Notes under the pieces: model-generated
Told to the model about the DNA's origin: nothing
Databases searched by the model: none
What the model saw: only the letters and a program-made list of their open reading frames with translations
Source of the DNA: Gloeocapsopsis crepidinum LEGE 06123
GTDB taxonomy: Bacteria > Cyanobacteriota > Cyanobacteriia > Cyanobacteriales > Chroococcidiopsidaceae
Assembly (NCBI RefSeq): GCF_015207655.1
Contig: NZ_JADEWN010000001.1
Location: 159,303 to 223,302, forward strand
Direction: 5' to 3'
DNA length: 64,000 bases
In this document: in pieces, positions 57,694-64,000 of the stretch
Numbering within the stretch: position 1 is the stretch's first letter
Layout: the number at the start of each line of letters is the position of its first letter
Position numbers and translations under genes: made by a program

Positions 57694-59505
57694 ATGAAAA
57701 AAAAACCACACTGCGTTTTAGTTCCACTTGCAACTGTTATAACTGCAAATTTAATTGGAACAATACCTACATCTGCACAAGTTATTCAAGAAAATATTGA
57801 AGGTTCTGCTGAACCAAGTATTGTTGAAAAACAACCTGAAGTTTTGAGCAAATCTCAACAAAATTTAGCAATTGAGTTAAATGCTGAACGAGAAAAATCA
57901 ACATTTGTAGCAGATAATTCTATATTGCAAAATAATAGTATATCTACTGTAAACTCATCACAAACAAATATTTTATCAATTAATGTATTGGCTGCAAATA
58001 ATCAACAGCCAATGGCGCAAGTGACTTCTGTATCACAACTATCAGATGTTCAACCTACTGATTGGGCATTTCAAGCATTACAGTCATTAGTTGAACGTTA
58101 CGGTTGTATAGCTGGTTATCCTGATGGTACTTACCGAGGTAATCGCGCATTAACCCGATATGAATTTGCTGCTGGTTTAAATACTTGTTTAGATCGTGTC
58201 AATGAGTTGATCGCTACAGCAACCTCTAATCAAGTTACGAGAGCAGATTTAGACATTTTGCGTCGATTGCAAGAGGAATTTACTGGAGAACTGGCGACCA
58301 TACGCGGTCGTGTTGATACTTTAGAAGCCCAAGTTGCTGAACTTGAAGCAAACCAATTTTCGACTACAACGCGGCTAAACGGAGAAATTGTTGTAGGTGC
58401 TACTAGCGTCTTAGCTGGAGACAATGCAGCAGGAGAACCGATTGATCGCATTCCTACGTTAGGTCAACGAACGCGTCTTAACTTGGAGACAAGTTTTACT
58501 GGTGCAGATCTGTTAACCACACGTCTACAAGGAAACAATATTGTACCTCTTGGCGGTACAAACAGTGGTCCTACACTCACAAACGAAGGTCGGGTAGAAT
58601 TTGACGGTGACAGTGGTAATGACATCGGACTAGCATTGTTGCGATATCGCTTCCCAATCACTCCTAGAACAAATGTCTACCTTGCAGGTGTAGGTAATGG
58701 CTTTGTTGACTTAGATGCTTCTTCTCAACTTAACCCTTACTTTGATGGTGGTGCTGTTTCGCTGTTCGCGCTGCGTAACCCAATTTATAACTACAGTGGT
58801 GGGACTGGATTAGGTGTAAGACATCTGTTTAGTGACAACTTGGAATTAAATTTGGGTTATCTTGTTCCTAGCCTCAATGCAGGAAGACCTGCAGAAAAAA
58901 ACGGTTTATTCGATGGTAACTATGGCGCTTTGGCACAGGTTATTTTTAGCCCTAGCGACAATACTCGAATTGGATTAACTTATATCAATAGTTACAGTCG
59001 TTCGTTCTTTGTTGGCGAAGGTTTAGAGCCCGAACTTAATCCAGACTTTATCCCCTTTGGAACAAGTACTGGTAGTAACTTGTCGAATGTTACTTTTGGC
59101 AGACCTGTTTCAGTTAATGCTTATGGCGTATCAGGAACATTAGGGCTTGGTGCTAACTTGGCAGTTAGTGGTTGGGTAGGATATGCTAACCAACGCTATA
59201 TTGGTAGAGGAGATGCAACTGTTTGGAACTGGGGAGTAGGGCTTGCCTTCCCTAATCTAGGTAGAGAAGGTAACTTAGGCGGTATTTTTGTAGGAATGGA
59301 ACCTAAAGTCACGGAAATCTCAAGTACTCTGAACGGTGGACAAGCCGATCCCGATACTTCACTCCACCTGGAAGCGTTCTATAGATATCAGCTAACAGAC
59401 AATATCCAAATTACACCTGGAGTAATTTGGTTGACTGCACCAAACCACAACGCAAATAATGATGACATCGTTATTGGTGTATTGAGAACAGTATTCCGCT
59501 ACTAA
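57694..59505 (+). CDS. SLH-domain outer-membrane porin (OprB/iron-uptake porin type)
   Basis: A 603-residue outer-membrane protein. A signal peptide (about 1-29, ATVITANLIGTIPTSA) is followed by an S-layer homology domain (about 108-170, LSDVQPTDWAFQALQSLVE and ALTRYEFAAGLN), a coiled coil (about 185-230) that spans the periplasm to peptidoglycan, and a beta barrel to the aromatic-ended C-terminus (VIGVLRTVFRY). This architecture is the major cyanobacterial porin, some copies of which raise iron uptake. The ATG is followed by a run of nine A, a possible slippage site. Confidence 0.92.
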   Translation: MKKKPHCVLVPLATVITANLIGTIPTSAQVIQENIEGSAEPSIVEKQPEVLSKSQQNLAIELNAEREKSTFVADNSILQNNSISTVNSSQTNILSINVLAANNQQPMAQVTSVSQLSDVQPTDWAFQALQSLVERYGCIAGYPDGTYRGNRALTRYEFAAGLNTCLDRVNELIATATSNQVTRADLDILRRLQEEFTGELATIRGRVDTLEAQVAELEANQFSTTTRLNGEIVVGATSVLAGDNAAGEPIDRIPTLGQRTRLNLETSFTGADLLTTRLQGNNIVPLGGTNSGPTLTNEGRVEFDGDSGNDIGLALLRYRFPITPRTNVYLAGVGNGFVDLDASSQLNPYFDGGAVSLFALRNPIYNYSGGTGLGVRHLFSDNLELNLGYLVPSLNAGRPAEKNGLFDGNYGALAQVIFSPSDNTRIGLTYINSYSRSFFVGEGLEPELNPDFIPFGTSTGSNLSNVTFGRPVSVNAYGVSGTLGLGANLAVSGWVGYANQRYIGRGDATVWNWGVGLAFPNLGREGNLGGIFVGMEPKVTEISSTLNGGQADPDTSLHLEAFYRYQLTDNIQITPGVIWLTAPNHNANNDDIVIGVLRTVFRY

Positions 59506-59547
59506 TACTGTTAGCTATTTACTTAAGCTAGCTGCCAAAATTCTTGA

Positions 59548-59567
59548 AAAGCCAAGCTTGTGGCTTT
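59548..59567 (+). terminator. Weak hairpin after the porin gene
   Basis: AAAGCCA, loop AGCTTG, TGGCTTT. No long T-run follows, so a terminator is only possible. Confidence 0.4.
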
Positions 59568-59586
59568 CTTAGCTGTGTCATAATGA

Positions 59587-59599
59587 TACCATATTGGTA
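59587..59599. promoter_or_regulatory. Candidate operator before the small RHH gene
   Basis: TACCATATTGGTA is a perfect 5-3-5 palindrome ending 15 bases before the ATG. Small RHH proteins often bind such sites and repress their own gene. Confidence 0.5.
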
Positions 59600-59614
59600 C
59601 AGTGGAGCATAGCT

Positions 59615-59761
59615 ATGAAGGAGAAAAAGCACAGTTTGACCCTCAGGCTTGATGATGTGGAAAAAGAGAAACTAGAAAAGTTGGCAGAAGCTTCAGGGTT
59701 AAGTTTAGCAGCAACGATGAGGCAACTCATTAGAAACGCTAAAGTTAAGAGCAATACTTAG
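59615..59761 (+). CDS. Small ribbon-helix-helix-like protein, antitoxin-like
   Basis: A 48-residue charged ORF too short for the usual cut-off. HSLTLRLDDVEKEKLEKLAE gives a short strand and first helix; GLSLAATMRQLIRNA is a second helix with the RHH/CopG pattern. A palindrome overlaps the upstream promoter region and an intrinsic terminator follows 47 bases later, so it is a compact unit. No toxin is adjacent. It may be an orphan antitoxin or small regulator. Confidence 0.65.
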   Translation: MKEKKHSLTLRLDDVEKEKLEKLAEASGLSLAATMRQLIRNAKVKSNT

Positions 59762-59807
59762 CTTAATTTTACTAACTGTGCTGTTGTAGTCACTAAGTAG
59801 TGATGAA

Positions 59808-59835
59808 AGAGTCCCATATTAGAGGGACTCTTTAT
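59808..59835 (+). terminator. Terminator of the small RHH gene
   Basis: AGAGTCCC, loop ATATTAGA, GGGACTCT, then TTATTT. Confidence 0.8.
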
Positions 59836-59840
59836 TTATT

Positions 59841-60199
59841 GGCGTGAAGTAAGCGCGATCGCATTTCTTTAATGTTCTCAAGTGATTGCGATCGCACTTA
59901 TTACCCAACTCAAGTCACAAATAATTGTATTAGCTTTTACAAAACTCAATACTCCTCCAAAGCCTTGACATAGTGGACTATCCTTGATTTAACTTTACCA
60001 AAAATTTATATTTTATTTTATTTTTTCACCTATTCTAAATAGTAGAAGAAGGGTTTCAGATCTCTGGACAAATTGTTAATAAACAGACATTTAGATTGCA
60101 TACTTCATAACACAAAAATAATTCAAGAACGCAAGTATTTATCTAAATGAAAGTAAGTTACTTGTTTCGATCTACACAAAAGTAGCACAAGGAATTTTT
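59841..60199. other. 359-base gap upstream of the RTX gene
   Basis: Two HIP1 sites near 59854 and 59890. TTGACA at 59965-59970 is a possible -35 with TTTAAC 17 bases on (59988-59993), a weak promoter candidate about 200 bases before the gene. Otherwise a very T-rich stretch with no ORF. Confidence 0.45.
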
Positions 60200-63100
60200 A
60201 TGGCATTTATCCGAGGCACCGCTAATAATGAGACTTTAATAGGCACGCGATTTGCTGATACGATTTATGGTTTGGCAGGCAACGATCTGCTGCTGGGGTT
60301 GCCTGGCAATGACACGCTCTACGGTGGAAGAGGTAACGATACTCTCAATGGTGGGGCGGGAATTGATTCTCTAATTGGTGGTGTAGGAAATGATGTTTAT
60401 ATCATCAATAATGTTGTAGGCGATATAGTTGTTGAAGCTGCCAATGCAGGAGTAGATACTGTACGGTCTTCGGTAGGATACACTCTTTCAAGTAACGTCG
60501 AAAATCTCACACTTGTTGGAAATCGAAATATCAGTGGTTCAGGCAATGGACGTGACAACCGAATCATTGGTAATAGTGGTAACAACGCTCTCTTTGGCGG
60601 TGAGGGATCCTTTGGCGGTGAGGGCAACGATACTGTCTTTGGCAGAGCAGGCGACGACACTCTTAGCGGCGAAGGTGGTAGCGACATCCTTTATGGTGGT
60701 GACGGTGACGATACTCTGATTGCTAGTAATGTTTACATTCGTCAGAGTTTCTTTTTATACGACTTTCTCTTTTTTTATGGAGACGGAGATCCAGATATCT
60801 TAATTGGTGGCGATGGCAATGATACATACATCGTAGTTGAATCAGGCGATCGCATCATAGAAGCACCCAATGCAGGTATAGATACAGTCATTGCTTATAA
60901 CAGCTATTCTTTAAGAGATAACATAGAAAATCTCACGCTTGCTGAACAACGAATTGACGAACAAACAGTTTTCAGTTCTGGAATTAATGGTACAGGCAAC
61001 CGCTTAGACAACATCATTATTGGCAATTCATCGAGTAACACCATACGAGGACAAGCTGGTAATGACTTGCTTAATGGTGGTGCTGGTGACGACATTCTTG
61101 CAGGTACAGATCGTGGCATAGGCGAACGAGACACGCTCACTGGGGGTACTGGTAGCGATCGCTTTATTTTAGGCAGTGCCACAACTATCTTTTACAATGA
61201 TGGCAACCTGACAACTCCTGGTTTTGGCGATTATGCCTTAATTACAGACTTCAACTCTGATGAAGATACCATTCGACTCAACGGCAGACGTTCAGATTAC
61301 TACTTAGCCACATCCCCCGAAGGCTTATCAACAGGCACAGCACTCTACTATAGGCAACAAGATGCAACTGATGAACTAATTGCCATTATCCAAAGCACTA
61401 CAGCACTTAATATTAACGAAGCTTACTTTAGCTTCAACAACAATGGCGCTAACTTGTCTTTGTTTGAACTCGACGGGAATAATGGCTTTACTCTGCAAGG
61501 TGACTTCCTTTTTCCTTCTGGTCACTCGGTCAGCAATGCAGGAGATGTCAATGGTGACGGGTTTGATGACCTCATCATTGGTGGAGGTAGTAGTATATTT
61601 ACCGGATTGTCGCGTAGCTATGTAGTCTTTGGTCAAGCTTCTGAGTTTGATACCAGTGTACAACTAGCAAATCTTGATGGTAGCAACGGCTTCGTCATTG
61701 AGGGGATTGATAACTATGACTTTTCCAATATTTCAGTCAGCAGTGCTGGCGATATCAATGGTGATGGTTTTGCTGATGTTCTGATTGGTACGAGTGGTTC
61801 CTCTCGTAGCGACTTCGATAATTATGGTAATCGCACATATAACTCAGGAACACAAATATATGTAGTATTTGGTCAAGCGACAGGATTCAATGCTCGTGTT
61901 GATTTAGCAACTCTCGATGGTAGTAATGGTTTTGCGATCGAGGGGAAGAATGTTGATACCATAGGCTCTATTTCGTTCCCGCTTTCAATAAGTAATGCCG
62001 GAGATGTCAACGGTGATGGCTTTGATGACATCATTATCGGTACTTCTGATGCTAATCTTTATGGTCAAGCATCTGCAGCAGAAAGCTATGTGATATTTGG
62101 CAAAGAGACAGGATTTGATGCTCGTCTTGACTTGGAAACACTTGATGGTAGTAATGGTTTTGTTCTGCAGGGAATTGATTTGAGTGGTTACTCTGCTGCT
62201 ATTTCAGTAAGCAATGCCGGAGATGTCAGCGGTGACGGGCTTGATGACATCATTATCGGTGCTTCTGGTAGGCAAGAAAGCTATATAGTGTTTGGCAAAA
62301 CCACAGGCTTTGATGCCCGCGTTGATGTCACAACTCTCGATGGCAGCAATGGCTTTGTCATTGATGGAATTAATATTAGTAACGACTCTACTAACATTTC
62401 AGTAAGCAATGCCGGAGATGTCAACGGTGACGGGCTTGATGACATCATTGTTAATGCGCCTGATGCGCAAGAAAGCTACGTAGTATTTGGTAAAACCACA
62501 GGATTCGATGCCCGCGTTGATGTCGCAACTCTCGATGGCAGCAATGGCTTTGTCATTGAAGGCAACAACTTTGCCGTAAATAATGCCGGAGATGTCAACA
62601 GTGATGGCTTTGATGACTTGATTGTCAGTGGTGCTTTTCCTAGCCGAGAAACCTATGTAGTGTTTGGCACTTCAAACTTCGATGCTCGTGTTGATCTGAC
62701 AACAATTGATGGCAGCAATGGCTTTATCATTAATAGCAACAATCTTGCCGTAAGTAATGCAGGAGATGTCAATGGTGATGGCTATGATGACATGATTTTA
62801 GGCGCTCGTGGTGCTGATCCTAATGGTCGTGGTGGTGGAGAAAGCTACGTCATCTATGGTAGAGACTTCACACAAGGCGTGACTCGTCAAGGCACACCTG
62901 GTAATGACTTACTCATTGGCACTGCGGCTGATGACATTCTCATTGGTGGACTTGGCAATGATACTCTGCGTGGCGGCGGTGGTAGTAACGTTCTCTATGG
63001 CGGTACCGGCGATGATGTCCTCATCTATAGTTCTCAAAACCGCCGCCTGGATGGCGGTAGTGGTACAGATACCTTAGCTATTGGTGGTAGTAGCGTCACG

Positions 63101-63388
63101 CTTGATTTAACCGCAATTCCCCACAACCAAATTCGCGGCATTGAGATTATTGACTTGACGGGTACAGGCGACAATACTTTGCAACTAACGCGCTTAGATT
63201 TACTCAATTTATCTGATTCAACCAATCAATTGATTGTCAATGGTAACTCTGGCGACTCAATTATCTCGACTGGGCAAGGTTGGCTGTTTGATACGACAAC
63301 AACTCTCGATGACAACCAATACAATCGTTACACTTCTGGTGTTGCCACTTTGTTAGTTGATACAGATATCACCCGTACTCTTACTTGA
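60200..63388 (+). CDS. Secreted RTX protein with a seven-repeat FG-GAP domain
   Basis: A 1062-residue acidic protein. The N-terminal ~320 residues contain RTX nonapeptides (GGRGNDTLNGG, GGEGNDTVFGRAGDDTL, GGDGDDTL) that bind calcium, with long non-RTX spacers between and a domain of DFNSDEDTIRLNGRRSDYY type near 350-370. Residues about 425-890 hold seven FG-GAP repeats, each with DGSNGF and AGDVNGDGxDD, forming what should be a seven-bladed calcium-bound propeller. A second RTX block (about 900-960) and a short tail follow. Lacks an N-terminal signal, so type I secretion is expected. No T1SS gene is nearby. Confidence 0.9.
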   Translation: MAFIRGTANNETLIGTRFADTIYGLAGNDLLLGLPGNDTLYGGRGNDTLNGGAGIDSLIGGVGNDVYIINNVVGDIVVEAANAGVDTVRSSVGYTLSSNVENLTLVGNRNISGSGNGRDNRIIGNSGNNALFGGEGSFGGEGNDTVFGRAGDDTLSGEGGSDILYGGDGDDTLIASNVYIRQSFFLYDFLFFYGDGDPDILIGGDGNDTYIVVESGDRIIEAPNAGIDTVIAYNSYSLRDNIENLTLAEQRIDEQTVFSSGINGTGNRLDNIIIGNSSSNTIRGQAGNDLLNGGAGDDILAGTDRGIGERDTLTGGTGSDRFILGSATTIFYNDGNLTTPGFGDYALITDFNSDEDTIRLNGRRSDYYLATSPEGLSTGTALYYRQQDATDELIAIIQSTTALNINEAYFSFNNNGANLSLFELDGNNGFTLQGDFLFPSGHSVSNAGDVNGDGFDDLIIGGGSSIFTGLSRSYVVFGQASEFDTSVQLANLDGSNGFVIEGIDNYDFSNISVSSAGDINGDGFADVLIGTSGSSRSDFDNYGNRTYNSGTQIYVVFGQATGFNARVDLATLDGSNGFAIEGKNVDTIGSISFPLSISNAGDVNGDGFDDIIIGTSDANLYGQASAAESYVIFGKETGFDARLDLETLDGSNGFVLQGIDLSGYSAAISVSNAGDVSGDGLDDIIIGASGRQESYIVFGKTTGFDARVDVTTLDGSNGFVIDGINISNDSTNISVSNAGDVNGDGLDDIIVNAPDAQESYVVFGKTTGFDARVDVATLDGSNGFVIEGNNFAVNNAGDVNSDGFDDLIVSGAFPSRETYVVFGTSNFDARVDLTTIDGSNGFIINSNNLAVSNAGDVNGDGYDDMILGARGADPNGRGGGESYVIYGRDFTQGVTRQGTPGNDLLIGTAADDILIGGLGNDTLRGGGGSNVLYGGTGDDVLIYSSQNRRLDGGSGTDTLAIGGSSVTLDLTAIPHNQIRGIEIIDLTGTGDNTLQLTRLDLLNLSDSTNQLIVNGNSGDSIISTGQGWLFDTTTTLDDNQYNRYTSGVATLLVDTDITRTLT

Positions 63389-63439
63389 ATTTAAAACACC
63401 CACACTACCAATTACCTATTACCCATTACCAAATACCCT

Positions 63440-63490
63440 AAAAAAACTATCCGCTCTCACAGGAGATCAAGGAGATCTAAGTGAGAGCGG
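63440..63490 (-). terminator. Intrinsic terminator of a short minus-strand unit
   Basis: On the minus strand CCGCTCTCAC, a 20-base loop with an inner AGATC/GATCT stem, GTGAGAGCGG, ATAG and seven T. The T-run lies only on the minus side, so this ends a minus-strand transcript rather than the plus-strand RTX gene. Confidence 0.85.
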
Positions 63491-63755
63491 TCTAGTTGGG
63501 TCTTCAGATTGGAACCAGACTGCCGGAAGGAACTCCGAAAATCAGCCTAGCTAATTGAGTCGTCTTAGTCTCTCAAATAAGACTAAAGCTAACTTTTAGA
63601 GAACAGCCCCGGCGCACAGCCGGCTTGCTCCAACCTGATGACCCACGCGTTTACTACTTTCTATCATGGGCATCACCTCCTTGTTGCCTAAGCGGACTAA
63701 ATCTCTAAAGGGCAGAGTTTTTAGCTCTGGGCTTGTTCAACCTTATTCAAGATAA
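63491..63755 (-). ncRNA. Structured minus-strand transcript of about 300 bases, possible ncRNA or leader
   Basis: Between the psbD terminator and the terminator above. A candidate extended -10 (TGTGTTATCTT) lies near 63740-63755. The region folds into several hairpins: CAGAG...CTCTG near the 5' end, GATGCCCATG against CGTGGGTCATC around the ORF start, CCGGC...GCCGG inside the ORF, and TTAGTCT...AGACTAA after it. No known RNA family is recognised; it is independent of psbD if its own promoter is real. Confidence 0.4.
63596..63667 (-). CDS. 23-codon ORF with a very strong ribosome site
   Basis: ATG at 63665-63667 and stop at 63596-63598, 23 residues beginning MIESSKRVGHQVGASRLC and ending AGAVL. 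AAGGAGGTGAT upstream matches the 16S rRNA 3' end across 11 bases, the AGGAGG centre being 8 bases from the ATG. That is much stronger than average in this window. A second in-frame ATG lies 6 bases earlier, inside the Shine-Dalgarno. No homology is recalled, so coding is unproven. Confidence 0.4.
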   Translation of the reverse strand: MIESSKRVGHQVGASRLCAGAVL

Positions 63756-63784
63756 CACATGATTTCTCAATTTTGACTACAAAT

Positions 63785-63813
63785 AGAAAAATCCCTACCT
63801 TTTCTGGTAGGGA
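63785..63813 (-). terminator. Intrinsic terminator of psbD
   Basis: On the minus strand TCCCTACC, loop AGAAAA, GGTAGGGA, then TTTTTC, about 30 bases past the psbD stop. Confidence 0.88.
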
Positions 63814-63842
63814 CTTCTATGCTACTGTTTCAAGCAACCTGA

Positions 63843-64000
<158 letters not shown>

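Noticed and set aside
63357..63554. Plus-strand ORF after the RTX gene
   Set aside because: Reads the end of the RTX gene in another frame and then a terminator stem; no ribosome site.
63600..63680. Possible hammerhead-like CTGATGA motif on the plus strand
   Set aside because: CTGATGA is followed by a partial stem but no GAAA box or cleavage-site stem can be placed.

Overview
The window is cyanobacterial chromosome. It carries photosystem II genes (psbA, the 3' end of psbD, thf1/psb29), iron-stress chlorophyll proteins (isiA family), ndhB, thylakoid-type pentapeptide proteins, and very many GCGATCGC (HIP1) palindromes. Gene content suggests a coccoid or Chroococcidiopsis/Gloeocapsa-like lineage. 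That lineage call is an inference from memory of gene content, not a database result. No tRNA, rRNA, CRISPR array, insertion sequence or phage was recognised.

Layout. 1-2.9 kb: tail of a pentapeptide protein, a D-lactate-dehydrogenase-type enzyme, a decayed gene remnant, thf1 and a small Cys-rich membrane protein. 3.1-7.2 kb: an iron-stress operon (IsiA, an IsiA-PsaL fusion, flavodoxin IsiB, an IsiC-like hydrolase) with a Fur-box-like palindrome upstream. 7.6-18 kb: NDH-2, an MHYT-PAS-GGDEF-EAL protein, Nnr, a DUF5995-like protein, an orphan ABC ATPase and ClpC. 18.3-22.7 kb: a psbA copy whose D1 has an altered Q_B loop, divergent from a TetR gene with a palindrome over the psbA promoter; then Hsp20 and a LysR regulator. 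23-34.2 kb: a surface-glycan cluster with GmhA (fused to a glycosyltransferase), GmhB, HldE, four full-length GT9 proteins and one truncated GT9, but no HldD. 34.3-43.9 kb: topA, two Uma2 nucleases, and a siderophore-uptake set (PchR-like AraC, TonB receptor, iron-binding lipoprotein). 44-51.1 kb: ndhB, a CbiG-CobJ fusion, a decayed FAD-oxidoreductase pseudogene, a holin-like membrane protein, a pentapeptide protein, purK and 6S RNA. 51.4-57.1 kb: an M16 peptidase pair, a Gfo/Idh/MocA oxidoreductase and a sodium:solute symporter. 57.7-64 kb: an SLH/OprB porin, a tiny ribbon-helix-helix-like gene, a 1062-residue RTX protein with seven FG-GAP repeats, a short structured minus-strand transcription unit, and the end of a psbD copy with no psbC behind it.

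How it fits together. Iron acquisition (TonB receptor, siderophore-binding lipoprotein, SLH porin) and iron-starvation photoprotection (isi operon) are both present. Two PSII core genes look like conditional extra copies: the atypical psbA and the monocistronic psbD. The strongest candidates for something undescribed are the D1 variant with an intact water-oxidising side but a rebuilt Q_B loop together with its apparent TetR switch, and the small minus-strand unit next to psbD with an 11-nt Shine-Dalgarno match and a 23-codon ORF. A pair of identical 95-bp repeats and several (A)CTCA-type low-complexity repeats, one inside the cbiG-cobJ coding region, show recent repeat movement.
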